Assembly: GCA_022393335.1 (NCBI GenBank)
Contig: JAJEKB010021880.1
Coordinates: 2,204,325 to 2,268,324, forward strand
Reading direction: 5' to 3'
DNA length: 64,000 nucleotides
Source: Macrotrachela quadricornifera
Lineage: Eukaryota; Rotifera; Eurotatoria; Philodinida; Philodinidae
Within the stretch, counting starts at the first letter, position 1, and every line of letters starts with the position of its first letter. A program made the translations under genes and the position numbers. Under the pieces are notes generated by a model. It was not told the DNA's origin and did no database searches. It was given only the letters and a program-made list of their open reading frames with translations. Positions 1-10,558 of this stretch are shown piece by piece.

Positions 1-255
1 GGCGATTATTCAAAAGCACTTTCACATTATGAAAAAGCACTTGAAATACGACAAAAAACTCTTCCTCAAAATCATCCTCATTTGGCTTTGTCTTACAATG
101 ATATAGGTTTTGTATATGGCAAGAAAGGTGACTATAAGAAAGCACTTTCATTTTATGAACGTGCTCTGGATATAGGACAACGTGCACTACCTGAAAATCA
201 CCCACATCTTCAAATATATAAGAAAAACGTTGAAATTGAAAGAAAGAAATTGTAA
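1..255 (+). CDS. C-terminal part of a TPR (kinesin light chain-like) repeat protein, 5' truncated by the window
   Basis: The frame is open from base 1 to a TAA at 253-255 and gives 84 residues. It contains two tetratricopeptide repeats of 42 residues of the kinesin-light-chain type. Each has GDY-KAL, a Y-KAL-I or ERALDI helix, and the linker LP-NHPHL before the next repeat. It ends in a basic tail (KKNVEIERKKL). TPRs of this type are protein-protein interaction scaffolds. In bdelloid genomes such tails often follow other domains, for example ADP-ribosyltransferases (family knowledge), but the partner domain lies left of the window, so the full function cannot be stated. Confidence 0.85.
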   Translation, partial: GDYSKALSHYEKALEIRQKTLPQNHPHLALSYNDIGFVYGKKGDYKKALSFYERALDIGQRALPENHPHLQIYKKNVEIERKKL

Positions 256-802
256 TTGTGTGTGTTTTTTGTTTCTATTTGGAAAATAATCATTCAAAAA
301 AATAGAAAGTATTTTTCAAATTTAAGAGACACGCGCGCGCGTACAGAGAAACTTTATCAATTGGAAAGAACACAATGAGACGATGCCCACCGGTAAGGTA
401 ACCCATGCATATACATACATACATATACATGTACATATATAAACATGTATATATATGGTATAAGGACCTTCACGACATAGTTTGTGTTTTTCAAAAGGAA
501 GTTTTTTTGTGTCGGATATACAGCCATCTGACATGCTTCATGAAAGAAAAGAAAGCGGAAGAAAAAGAGTTATTTATTCATATAATTAATTATTGTCCTG
601 TTCCGATACAACAATAATTCATGATATTAATGAAGAAAAGAAGAAATCCCATCAATTGAATAAATTATTGCTATCTATATTGAATAACTATTAGATTTGG
701 AATAGTAAAAGTTATTCAGCATAGATAGAAATAATTCATTTAATTGATGAGAAGAAGAAGAAGAAGAATATGATTTCATGTTAGAATCAGAAGTGTAGAA
801 CT
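256..802. other. Intergenic, simple repeats only
   Basis: No gene is recognised. A CG run lies at 331-341, an ATACATAC/ATATAC microsatellite at about 408-455 and a GAA run at 752-770. The short ORFs here have no recognisable protein features. Confidence 0.6.
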
Positions 803-1165
803 CGTTAACTCGATTCGAGTATTAAAGTTTTACTCGAGTTTTAAACTTTTAATACTCGAGCATTCGAGTTTTCAACTATTCAACTATTACTATATGATAG
901 ATTAAGTATGCTACTATAGGATGCTGCCTGAAGGATGCTGTCCGTAGCATTTGGCCGCAACCTACAGGTACCGGTTCTTTGACACCCTCAACCACACCTA
1001 TACCCTCACCCCTCATCCTCAGCATTATGTGTATTACCTCTAGCATTATGCAGAAAACATCTTGTAGTTAGCGCCCTTAATGTTTCATGTATCAATAGTT
1101 TAATAGTTGAAAACTCAAGTAAAATTTTTAATACTCGAGTAGAGTCTTCGAGCTCTACATGTATG
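803..1165. repeat. Foldback/MITE-like inverted repeat with CTCGAG-rich arms
   Basis: The left arm (about 803-893) and right arm (about 1090-1165) are imperfect reverse complements. Both contain AATACTCGAGTA-type words and the phrase AGTTGAAAACTC. The roughly 190-bp centre is unrelated and non-coding. No target duplication was identified. Confidence 0.55.
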
Positions 1166-1566
1166 GTTAAAAAAGGTGCTCATTTGCTCGAGCCATAATA
1201 AAGATATTAAATTTTCTTTTCGATAGAGTGACTTTTGCACCATCTTGTGTATCTTTTTTTTCCATTTGTGAAAAAGTAAAACTTTTTTGTTGAAAGCAAT
1301 AGTGATACTCAACAAAGGTTAATTCTAATCTTGTTCGTATGGATATAAAGCTTCAAGACGCCTCTATCATTGATAAAAAAAACCAGCTCCTTTGCTCGAA
1401 CCGTAAAGAAGATATTCAATTTTTTTGCCGGTTCCATCACTTATGGACTACCCTGTATTTCGTCGAAAAATAAAATTTAAAGTAAAAAAAACGACTGTTA
1501 TTCAGTTTGATTGAATTATTCGAACACATAAACGAAACATGATGTATTATTGAACAATATTAGATA

Positions 1567-1979
1567 TAGTGGCGTAACCAGGAAATCAGTGGTGTGCGAA
1601 CGGTGCTGCGTAGTATTTAAAAAGGATCAATATATGTTATTTTAATTCTTCATAGAACTCAAATTAGGTGCTCAATTTCCACTTTCTTAAGAGAGAAACA
1701 GTGCATTTTAGTTATGCTTTTATTAAATATGATCATATGAGCAAAAAAGTAAATTAACACCAGCTATTTCAACATTATTCGACTATTTTTGTGCTGAATT
1801 GCAAAAGCATCAGTTTTCTTTTTATAATCAATAGAAAAACCTCTTTCAATAGCTAATAAAGACAAGTAACTTAGTCTAACGTCAGACATACTGTGGCTTG
1901 CAGCAGTCTTGATAAGTTTCATTTTACTTAAAGTTCGTTCTGTTGTGATTGATGATACAGGAATAGTCATAGCACCCAT
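1567..1979 (-). pseudogene. hAT-family transposase remnant (C-terminal dimerisation region and 3' terminus)
   Basis: The 71-codon frame at 1764-1979 carries the hAT C-terminal dimerisation signature: ERTLSKMKLIKT, then MSDVRLSYLSLLAIERG, typical of the zinc-finger-MYM/TTF-type hAT group. On the same strand, beyond the stop, the sequence ends at about 1567 in TAGTGGCGTAACCAGG. This resembles the CAGTGGCG-type termini of these elements. Everything upstream (the zinc finger, the catalytic core and the other terminus) is missing or unrecognisable, so this is a 5'-truncated relic. Confidence 0.6.
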
Positions 1980-2529
1980 AAGACAGGTTATAATAGATGT
2001 TGATTAGAGGCCTGTAGGCCGAGCAATTTTCACAACCTGTAACCTGTCCTTCTCAGATTTTGGTAACCTGCAACCTACCCCATCCTGTGGATTTTTTCGC
2101 TTACCCTGCCCTGCACCGTTTGACATTATAGAAAATCCGAACTTTCATATAAATTTTTTGTATAATTTTATTCAATTTATTTCGAATTATAAAGTAAATC
2201 AGATCAATACTACATATTTCGAAAATTTCGAATCATTAATATATCGTCTACAATATCTGGGTTTAATGATTATCTTCATTTTCTTAGAATCTCACCAGAT
2301 GAATATAAAAAGAATATAAAATAATGTTAGTAATGATCATAAAAAGATTGATTATCATGTTAACGATAACATTTCAAAAATAAATTCATGATGTCAATTA
2401 TGGTTCATAAACGAGTAAATGAGGATGTTAATGATAATAATAGAAAAAAAAATTTAAATTTCGAAAACTAAATGTACGTCTCAATAGCTATACATATGTT
2501 ACGGGCGAAATTGGAATTCACCCATAACA

Positions 2530-2747
2530 TATATGGGCATGTCCAGTTAACATGATACCCCATTTTGGTACAGTCCTATTCTAAGGATGAAGCATACTAT
2601 TGTCCAAGTCATATGACAGAGGATACCGGATAACCCTGGGTTGGCCTGTATCCTCTCTCATATGACTTGGGCAATAGTATATTTTATCCTTAGAATAGGA
2701 CTATACCAAAATGGGATACTATGCCAACTGGACACGTCCACATATAG
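2530..2747. repeat. Near-perfect hairpin (foldback) element
   Basis: The arms 2530-2626 and 2648-2747 are reverse complements over nearly 100 bp with few mismatches; both contain CCTATTCTAAGGAT or its complement. They flank a loop of about 21 bp containing AACCCTGGGTT. The short ORFs across the arms are by-products of the hairpin. Repeated AACCTG words at 2030-2080 and 2880-2950 flank it and may belong to the host repeat. Confidence 0.75.
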
Positions 2748-3287
2748 AGAATCAATTAGCGATACTTCAATTTCTGTTGGATATCTATGCGACCAGTCTA
2801 AGTTGATTTTCAGTTTACTTCTATTCATTTTTTTCCATATGATTTTACAACAGATGTCAATAATATTCAATGTGCAAAATTTGTCACAGGTTGACAGGTT
2901 ACGACATTCATATCCTGCAACCTGGCCTGTAAAAATTTTTGCAACCTTTAATCTATCCCCAAGTTAGGATATTGTGACCTACCTCAAAATCTAAGTAACT
3001 GAATAGTTGAAGTCAACTTTCAAGTTTGACACTACTGACAATTTAGTGAGTCATAAATTTTAACATTATCATAGATACTCGATTGACACGTAGACATCCA
3101 CGTGGTAGAATACTCGTAAAAACTCATAATGACAACGTATATAAAACAGAATGAAGAATAAAAAAAATTTGTTCTGAATCTATCAAGAAAAGGAAAGAAA
3201 AAAAGTCACATTATCACACAATAACAAACCATTTTTTTTACAAAGAATAAGACAAAATTTATAGTAAATATAAAAACATATTTATTA
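2748..3287. other. Upstream region of the ARF-fusion gene
   Basis: No gene is seen. The last 200 bp before the ATG at 3288 is A-rich, with short poly(A) runs. No clear TATA box or splice acceptor could be assigned. Confidence 0.4.
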
Positions 3288-4811
3288 ATGGCATCACGTA
3301 TTCGTACAATGCTTACTAAATTATTTGGTACATCTGAATATCGTGTACTAGTTATAGGTCTCGATGCTTCAGGTAAAACAAGTATTCTCTATAAATTGAA
3401 ATTAAATGAAATAGTGCAAACAATTCCTACAATTGGTTTCAATGTAGAAACAGTCGTATATAAAAATAATAATTTAACAATTTGGGATATTGGACAAGGA
3501 TGCAGTAAAATTTATCCTTTACTTCGACATTATCTTCAAAATACACAAGCACTTATATTTGTCGTTGATTCTCGTGATAAAGATCGATTGGCAGAAGCAA
3601 CAGATGAATTATGGCATATATTATCAGAACATGAACTAATTCAAGTACCTCTGTTAATCTATTTGAATAAAATTGATATACCTAATGGATTAAAACCAGA
3701 CAATGTTATTCAAACAATGAAATTAAATGATATTAGAAATAGACAATGGTATTTACAATTATGTTCTGCTCATACTGGAGATGGTTTATATGAAGGTTTA
3801 GATTGGTTGGTACGTGCAATGAAATCTCCACGTATTTCTCATTCAGAATATATAAATAATGATTTAAATACTCCAATAGAAAACAATTATGACGAGAATA
3901 AATTTGTACAATGGTTATCTCAAATTGATGATGATACAAATGAAGAATTTATTGAAAAATTTGAAAAACATCAATTATCTATTGAAACATTTGATCATCG
4001 AATGTTATTGAGAATTATTTGGACATATTTAAAAATATATGGTAGAAAAAAAGAGACAATAAAAGCATTATTCGATCATATTCGATTCTATATTAAAGAT
4101 ATAAATGAAACATTAATTTATTTTTGGATTCAAATTGTTCATTATGCATGTGAAGTAACAAAAAATCCAACAAATGATTTTTCAGGTTTCCTATTAATGA
4201 ATCCACAATTACTTAATGAAACCGAATTACCATTAACCTATTATAAGAAAGATACATTATTTAGTTCTCAAGCAAAAACAACAATTGTTTTACCCGATAT
4301 CAAACAATTACCAAGTATATTACCTTCATCTACTCCTACGAATAAAAGAGTAGAGAGAACAAATAATCTAATAGACGAAGAATTAGATGATGATGAATTT
4401 TTAAGACAATTTGAATCATGTACATTAACAAATTGGTCACATAAAACTCATTTACGTATGGCATGGCTCTATTTAATACGAAATGGTCGTCGTGCAGGAG
4501 TTAATAAAATATTCGATGGAATTAAAAATTTTATTCAAAATAGTAAAATAGCACGAAAGACAACATTTCATTTTACAATGACATATTTTTGGATTCAAAT
4601 GATTGATTTAGCTATTGCACAAAGTCCAAAAGATATTAATTTTGAAGAATTTATTCGTTTAAATCCACATCTATTGAATGGAAGTTTATTTTTAGAATAT
4701 TATAAAAAAGAAACAATGTTAAATAATCCAATTGCTAGACAAGAAATGGTATTACCAGATATCAAACCATTACCAACTTTAATCACATCTAATAAGAAAA
4801 AATTATCTTAG
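3288..4811 (+). CDS. ARF-like small GTPase fused to two copies of a C-terminal helical domain
   Basis: This is a single uninterrupted 507-residue frame. Residues 1-180 are an ARF-family GTPase: P-loop GLDASGKT at 24-31, switch [14 protein letters not shown] at 66-69, NKID at 127-130, and the closing [15 protein letters not shown]. Residue 2 is Ala, so the usual ARF N-myristoylation glycine is absent. The G3 motif reads WDIGQGCSK instead of WD-GGQ-K, so the catalytic Gln is displaced. Residues about 205-340 and 368-498 are two diverged copies of one domain, each with a HK/HR-x-HLR or MLLR motif followed by W-YL, then YFWIQ, NP-LLN, YYKK-T and VLPDIK-LP. From memory, similar stand-alone proteins occur in bacteria; that link and the function are inference. 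The GTPase assignment is secure. Confidence 0.88.
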   Translation: MASRIRTMLTKLFGTSEYRVLVIGLDASGKTSILYKLKLNEIVQTIPTIGFNVETVVYKNNNLTIWDIGQGCSKIYPLLRHYLQNTQALIFVVDSRDKDRLAEATDELWHILSEHELIQVPLLIYLNKIDIPNGLKPDNVIQTMKLNDIRNRQWYLQLCSAHTGDGLYEGLDWLVRAMKSPRISHSEYINNDLNTPIENNYDENKFVQWLSQIDDDTNEEFIEKFEKHQLSIETFDHRMLLRIIWTYLKIYGRKKETIKALFDHIRFYIKDINETLIYFWIQIVHYACEVTKNPTNDFSGFLLMNPQLLNETELPLTYYKKDTLFSSQAKTTIVLPDIKQLPSILPSSTPTNKRVERTNNLIDEELDDDEFLRQFESCTLTNWSHKTHLRMAWLYLIRNGRRAGVNKIFDGIKNFIQNSKIARKTTFHFTMTYFWIQMIDLAIAQSPKDINFEEFIRLNPHLLNGSLFLEYYKKETMLNNPIARQEMVLPDIKPLPTLITSNKKKLS

Positions 4812-5235
4812 ATTTTTCTATGAACAAAATTTTTTTCAGTGTACTTGTTAGAAAGTCCTTCTTCAATTTGGAAGCGTTTTCAAACGGCTGTCATCAGCTA
4901 GATTCACTGATTAACTAACAAATATGATAAATATACAAAAGATCCATACAAACGATTATTACGTGTAGATCATTTGTTTGACCTTATCTTGATGATAAGA
5001 AATATATCAGGATTTACCATCTGTATTATAATAAATGACAAAACATTCCTTTCCAATTGCTATTACTTATGTCTTTGATAGATTTGACAACGTACAGATT
5101 ATATGAAAAGAAAGAAAACACTTTCAGTAAGAAACTGATGAGAAAAAAAGTATTTCTCAAATACAATTCAGATTTGCAAAGTACAGTGATTATTTGTTAT
5201 GCATTATACATCTTTGTATATAAATAGAAAAATTT
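4812..5235. other. Intergenic between the ARF-fusion gene and the LINE insertion
   Basis: This is AT-rich sequence with no ORF or repeat I can name. It ends at the LINE target-site duplication. Confidence 0.5.
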
Positions 5236-5504
5236 TGACTTAAGTATTTTTTTTTTTTTTTGGAATCAGAAGCCTTAATCTAATTTATTAAAATAAAATC
5301 AGAACCGTTACGTTTCCACAACCGATGTTACACAAGGCTGGAAGAGAAAAACAACGACGAGATGCCTGACATTTGTCTTATGTCTCGAGAGAGAAATGGT
5401 ATAAAATAAATGAAATAGAACATAATATGGAGAGTGAAAAAGTATAAATGAGGAAAATACAATATAAGCATTAAAAATAAACTATGATGATATTATATCA
5501 TCGA

Positions 5505-5960
5505 ACAAGCAAGAAAATTGGCTCCTTCTCATATTAGATATGAAGAAGGAGTCGAGCGAAAGAAAAGTGTTAATGATGTTGATACGAATAAGCCATTTGC
5601 TTGATTTCATCTCATATTGAATATGATGATGAAGTGAAGTAAATGTAATTCGTAAATCGATGTTATTGGAATAAGCCGATAGACCTGCCTCACCTCATAT
5701 TGGATATGGAAGTGAAGCAGGGTAAATGAAACACATAAATCGATGTTGTTGGAATAAGCCAGTAAACCTACTTCACCTCGTATTGAATATGAAAATGAAG
5801 CAGGGTAAATGAAAGACATAAATCGATGTTGTTGGAATAAGTCGGTAAACCTACTTCACCTCATATTGGATATGAGAATGAAGCAGAGTAAATGTATTAA
5901 ATGAATACCAGACCACGAATAAGCCAATAAATTGATCCATTATCATATTGTATAATAAAA
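5505..5960. repeat. 83-bp minisatellite inside the LINE 3' UTR
   Basis: The landmark AATAAGCC (or AATAAGTC) recurs at 5587, 5670, 5753, 5836 and 5918, spacings of 83, 83, 83 and 82 bp. A degraded further unit begins near 5505. Each unit contains a CTCATATTGGATATGAG-like palindrome and, in the inner units, AAATCGATGTT. The array lies between the ORF2 stop at 6096 and the poly(A) tail, so it belongs to the element. Confidence 0.9.
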
Positions 5961-6095
5961 TAATATATGGGTAAATGTAATATCAGGTTCGTAATGATCG
6001 ATTCCCGTATAACATTTTCCATGTGAATTTTATTGACCCATCATTGGTCTAGTCTATCGATGTTGATCATATATATAACATAGTAGGTGTTGTTT

Positions 6096-8789
6096 TTAAA
6101 TTGCATTGAAAATATCTTGCAAATGAGTTTTTAATACAATATCATTATTCATGGTTGCCATTTGGATTGACTTGTGTAGTGTTTCAATTGCATAATCCTT
6201 GATCTTCTGGACATTGCTGATCTTATGTATGTAATCCACAGATGTATAAATTGGTAACCCGAGTGCAGCTCTTAATGCTTTGTTTTGCATGATCTGCAAA
6301 CGGTTCCATACTTTTGTATCAGCTGTTAGTAGAACAGGATAACCATAAATAATGATTGTACGGACAATTGATTTGAAGATGTTTATCATCGACTTCATAT
6401 TGGGTTCATATGCCGTTCTCGACAGATATCGGAGAAGACTGATCCGTGGCCCAATCTTGCTTTCGATATGATCGAGATGTCTTCGCCATTTAAGTTGTTT
6501 GTCCATAATCACACCCAAGTATCTTGTATGATCGAGTGGTTTGATGGTAGTGTTGCTAACTGTTACCTCCACTGGATTCTTGTACTTCTTCCTTGGGTGT
6601 ATACTGAAATGGACCAGTTCGGTTTTTGTTGGTTGGAATTGGAGCTTCCATGACTGGCACCAACTTTCGAATTCATCTATGGATTGTTGCAATCTGGAAG
6701 ATAGAGTTTTGATGGAATTTCCAGATGTCCATAGAGCGGTATCATCGGCGAATAACCCGTGTTCCGTATGAGTCGGTATTCCATTCATCGAATCAGCCGT
6801 GAATATGATGTATAGTAATGGTGATAACGGAGATCCTTGTGGAGTACCGCTCATAAGAGTGAATGGACGTGATAATACATTTTCAATTTCAATTGCCGCA
6901 GTTCTGTTGTGTAAGAATGAGATCAAATATTGGACAATGTAACGAGGAAGACGTAGATCATTAAGTTTGTAAATTAGACCATCATGCCATACCGAGTCAA
7001 AAGCCGCTTTAATATCGAATAGTACGACAGCCGAGTGGAGCTTTCGACGATCACACCTAAGCTTACCATCGGCATATCGTTCTAATCTTACTATATTGTA
7101 TATAGTGCTTTTGCCTGGTCTAAAGCCTGCCTGATGTTGTGGTAAGATGTTTCGTCGATTAAGTTCAATCATTAGACGTTGCTTGATTATTTTCTCCAGT
7201 AGTTTGCCGAGGCAACTAAGGAGACTAATCGGCCGATAACTTGACGGATGTTGCTTGTCTTTTTTCGGCTTTAATAGAAGAATAATGTTTGCCTGTTTCC
7301 ACCGTTCTGGAATATAACCCTTCTTCAGAATCAGATTGTACAGATTGGTTAGATGCTGGACAAGTAATTCTGAATAATTCTTAAGACACCTGTTGTGAAT
7401 GTTGTCTGGACCAGTGGAGCTGTTTCGAAGCTGCTTAAGATGAGATTTAACTTCTTTAACAGTGATTGGCTTCCATCTGGTTTTGTTCGAATTGGCTATA
7501 TATCCATTTTTAATGATGCTTGCTTGACGAGTTATTTGGTCATGAAATGGCAATGTATCAGTAGATTGAGAGTAGACTTCATTTTGGAAATAATCTGCAA
7601 ATAGGTCTGCCTTCTCTCTATCTGATGTTGCTATGATGTTGTTGTATTTCATGACGTTTGCATAGGTTTGCTTAATCCGTTTGTTGTGGAATTTGCGTAC
7701 CGTTCGCCAAACAGCATCTGAATACATTTTCTTCTGACATAATGAAGACATTAATTCGTTAAAGTTGTGTCTTCTATCATTTCTAAGTGAGTTTGTTAGT
7801 AAGATCTTGGAGTTATAATAATGATGTTTGTCCATATAATCTCCAGTCTTTTTCCATCTTCTATAAGCTTGATGTTTTAATTTTATCAAGTTTTTCGATG
7901 CTTCACTTGGTGAATATGATGTATTCTTTTGTTTAACTGGTGGAATGGCTTCTTTCGTTGCTACCAATATGGAGTTGGTAATAAACGACGTATATTCTTC
8001 TATATCTAATGATGAATCTAATCGACGATTACTGTCCCATAATATCAGTTGTTGGTCTAATTTACTTCTAAATAATAACCATTTTGCTGCTTTAAAATTG
8101 AATGACAGTCTTGGAGACGGTGGTCTTGGTTCCGCTCCATCCGAAATGTCGAAGGTTAATGGTTTGTGTCCGCATGATGTACCAATTGGTGGGTGTGTTT
8201 CTATATTTAATATGAACGATAGAAGTGGCTGACTGCCTAAGATCCAGTCAAGCTTGACTTCGTAGTCGTTTTTCTCAAATGTAGGAATATCATCATCGAC
8301 ACCTTCAATAAATCCTTCTTTAAACAATTCTTGCAGCTGTCTTCCTCTCACATTGGCCCTTACTGATCCCATTTGATGAAGTGTTGCGTTAAGGTCACCT
8401 ACGATAATGCAGTTGTTGTTGATGTTGTATAGCTCGTGAAAAACACTAAGATCGATTTTTGCTGTTGGAGGAACATAAATGGAGGATATCAGTATTGATT
8501 TGAATTTTTTTGTTTCAATCTCCACTGCTATAACTTCATTTTTGTTTTGTGTTGTCTTGTTCAGCATTTCTCGACATTTAATGTGATGTTTCACTGCTAA
8601 TAATACTCCGCCACCAGACTTTCCTACTCGATCATTCCTGTAAATGTTATAACCTAATAGAGAGAACGTGCGCTCCTTCTTCAGGTTAGTTTCATTCACA
8701 GAGATGACGTCGTATTTGGAGAATCTGGCTAAGAGTTCGTCTTTGTGTTTAATGATGGTGTTAATATTAATGTGACATAATGTGATCAT
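6096..8789 (-). CDS. LINE ORF2: apurinic-type endonuclease plus reverse transcriptase
   Basis: This 897-residue open frame is the replication protein of the LINE. It nicks the target DNA and copies the element RNA at the nick (target-primed reverse transcription). Residues 1-230 are an exonuclease-endonuclease-phosphatase domain: a start with CHININ, SVNETNL, the IVGDLNA motif, and GHKPLTF carrying the late catalytic His. Residues about 455-735 are the reverse transcriptase: YRPISLLS, HQAGFRPGKST, LFDIKAAFDSVW with the first catalytic Asp, GTPQGSPLSPLLY, and FADD near residue 680. A thumb with RYLGV and a C-terminal region follow. There is no RNase H domain. Its ATG at 8787-8789 lies inside the last codons of ORF1, so translation probably uses reinitiation or coupling. 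No frameshift or stop interrupts it. Confidence 0.95.
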   Translation of the reverse strand: MITLCHININTIIKHKDELLARFSKYDVISVNETNLKKERTFSLLGYNIYRNDRVGKSGGGVLLAVKHHIKCREMLNKTTQNKNEVIAVEIETKKFKSILISSIYVPPTAKIDLSVFHELYNINNNCIIVGDLNATLHQMGSVRANVRGRQLQELFKEGFIEGVDDDIPTFEKNDYEVKLDWILGSQPLLSFILNIETHPPIGTSCGHKPLTFDISDGAEPRPPSPRLSFNFKAAKWLLFRSKLDQQLILWDSNRRLDSSLDIEEYTSFITNSILVATKEAIPPVKQKNTSYSPSEASKNLIKLKHQAYRRWKKTGDYMDKHHYYNSKILLTNSLRNDRRHNFNELMSSLCQKKMYSDAVWRTVRKFHNKRIKQTYANVMKYNNIIATSDREKADLFADYFQNEVYSQSTDTLPFHDQITRQASIIKNGYIANSNKTRWKPITVKEVKSHLKQLRNSSTGPDNIHNRCLKNYSELLVQHLTNLYNLILKKGYIPERWKQANIILLLKPKKDKQHPSSYRPISLLSCLGKLLEKIIKQRLMIELNRRNILPQHQAGFRPGKSTIYNIVRLERYADGKLRCDRRKLHSAVVLFDIKAAFDSVWHDGLIYKLNDLRLPRYIVQYLISFLHNRTAAIEIENVLSRPFTLMSGTPQGSPLSPLLYIIFTADSMNGIPTHTEHGLFADDTALWTSGNSIKTLSSRLQQSIDEFESWCQSWKLQFQPTKTELVHFSIHPRKKYKNPVEVTVSNTTIKPLDHTRYLGVIMDKQLKWRRHLDHIESKIGPRISLLRYLSRTAYEPNMKSMINIFKSIVRTIIIYGYPVLLTADTKVWNRLQIMQNKALRAALGLPIYTSVDYIHKISNVQKIKDYAIETLHKSIQMATMNNDIVLKTHLQDIFNAI

Positions 8790-10266
8790 CGTTGTTATTT
8801 GACTTTAAATCTTTGTTGTCTACTGTCGATGATTCTAATGAGCTGTTGGGAGAACGTGTTCTCTTTGCTGGCTTCGTTGCGGCTTTTTGTTTTCGTGGTG
8901 GTTTCATAACGATGTCACTTTCGATTGTTGTTGTTTTAGCTGATGTGTTGTTAGATGCTATGTTTGATGTGGTTGCAATATCACTTGGTGTATTTGATGT
9001 GTTCATGTTTTGAAGATTCGTTTTGCTTTGGTCTAATCTTTGCTTTTGCATTTTCTTCATATGCTTCGCAACTTGACTTTCTTCTTCAGATGAATCAGAG
9101 TCAAGTGTTTCATAATCATCTTTAACAATCTTCTCTTTAGTTAAGATTGATTTTTCTAATTTGATGATTCTCTGTTGAAGTGATTTGAATAGCCGCGTTG
9201 CGGTTTCTTCCATAATCTTTTCCATTTTACTTGTTAAAGCATTAACTAGTTCTTCAAGCATATTATTTTGTGATTGGTCATGTTGTCGTTGATATGAGCT
9301 TGGTAATGGTGGAAATTCATTTGGATTATTTAATGCTGGCACCGTTGACGGTAATTTATTTGTTGATGAATATTGATTGACCAGATCAAGCATTCGCTTC
9401 TCTTGCTCTTGGTATTTTGGACAAGTATTTGATGTAGCTAAGTGTGCCCCATTACAATTTGTACATTTTAGTAAGTCAGCAGCAGCAGTACAGTGTTCAA
9501 CTCGGTGATTACCACCGCATCGAGCACATAACTGATCCTTCGACTTACAGTACTTTGCAACATGGTTGTATTTGAGGCATAAGTAGCACTGGACCGGTTT
9601 GGTGTTCTGTGATGCTGGTTCTGCTGTGAAATGCATAGAATCCACTTGTAGACCAGTATGTATAAATGTATTACGATTTTGTGGGTCGTAAAATGTTATT
9701 TTAACTGTTGTGGTCGGCTTATTTTGATCTCTATTAGTAAGTCGGGTAACATCAATAGCATTAAGTCCCACATCCTTTAATGCTTCAGTTATTCGACTTT
9801 CTGGAATTTCTAAGTCTACTCTTTTAACAAAAGCGACTTTTTCAGTATCTTGTACTCTCTGAATGGAACGAGGTACATATATCTTAGTTGATGCCTGACC
9901 ATTTGTTGCAAGAATTGGTGCTAGCTCATTTAATATACGATTAAATGAACTCACATCACTTGCGTATAATGTAAAACTTCCTGATCTACTAAGTTGGATA
10001 TTAGCAATTTTGATGTCCTTGAAGTGTTCCTTGATCAGGTCGTTCAGTTGCATTTTGTTCAATTTTACACCTTCAACTATCAAAGGAGCAATTGAGAACT
10101 TTGATTGGTTGGTCTTCCCAGCCAATGTATTAATGCCAGCTGTAGTGTAATTTGTCAATTGTGTTGTTGTTGGCCTTTGTGTCTGCGTTGCCGGCCTTTG
10201 TCCTTTGTCATTCGGAAGACTAGTCCGTTTGGCTGCACCACCCCCACCTCCTTTCTTCGGAGGCAT
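8767..10266 (-). CDS. LINE ORF1: gag-like nucleic-acid-binding protein with three zinc knuckles
   Basis: This 499-residue frame begins at an ATG at 10264-10266 and overlaps ORF2 by 23 nt in another frame. It is the RNA-binding structural protein of the LINE. The N-terminus is basic and low complexity (GGGGG run, residues 6-10). Three cysteine-histidine knuckles follow: CYLC-H-C at 227-240, CARC-H-C at 247-259 and CTNC-H-C at 268-282. This is the arrangement known in Jockey and I-clade ORF1 proteins. A helical segment (about 325-385) and a Ser/Asn/Lys-rich tail ending near KRTRSPNSS complete it. The frame is intact. Confidence 0.93.
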   Translation of the reverse strand: MPPKKGGGGGAAKRTSLPNDKGQRPATQTQRPTTTQLTNYTTAGINTLAGKTNQSKFSIAPLIVEGVKLNKMQLNDLIKEHFKDIKIANIQLSRSGSFTLYASDVSSFNRILNELAPILATNGQASTKIYVPRSIQRVQDTEKVAFVKRVDLEIPESRITEALKDVGLNAIDVTRLTNRDQNKPTTTVKITFYDPQNRNTFIHTGLQVDSMHFTAEPASQNTKPVQCYLCLKYNHVAKYCKSKDQLCARCGGNHRVEHCTAAADLLKCTNCNGAHLATSNTCPKYQEQEKRMLDLVNQYSSTNKLPSTVPALNNPNEFPPLPSSYQRQHDQSQNNMLEELVNALTSKMEKIMEETATRLFKSLQQRIIKLEKSILTKEKIVKDDYETLDSDSSEEESQVAKHMKKMQKQRLDQSKTNLQNMNTSNTPSDIATTSNIASNNTSAKTTTIESDIVMKPPRKQKAATKPAKRTRSPNSSLESSTVDNKDLKSNNNDDHIMSH

Positions 10267-10558
10267 TGTACCCCGAAAAAAGATTCTTCAATAAATAGAT
10301 AATCAGTAGAATAATCAAATAATTGAATTAATAAATCGGTTAATGAGTAAGTACACGTAAAAGTAATTAATTAACCAGAAGAAAAAACCAAATAATGATT
10401 TAATTAATCAATCAATTATTCCAAAAATAATCAAATAAACCCAATGAAATACGTTCAAATATGAATTTAAACGAAAATCGTGAATTCGAAAATAATATAT
10501 ATTTTAACCAAAGAAGACGGAAAGACGCGTCCGATCGCTAGCTCGTCAAAATGGTGTG
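10267..10558 (-). other. LINE 5' UTR / probable internal promoter region
   Basis: This is the 292 bp between the ORF1 start and the target-site duplication. On the minus strand the terminus is the most GC-rich part of the element (GACGAGCTAGCGATCGG). Jockey-clade elements carry their promoter here (family knowledge); no defined promoter motif was recognised. Confidence 0.6.

Noticed and set aside
2641..2967. 108-codon plus-strand ORF
   Set aside because: It starts at a TTG inside a hairpin arm and has no family signature.
6468..8232. Several plus-strand ORFs of 60-95 codons
   Set aside because: They are shadows antisense to the intact LINE ORF2.
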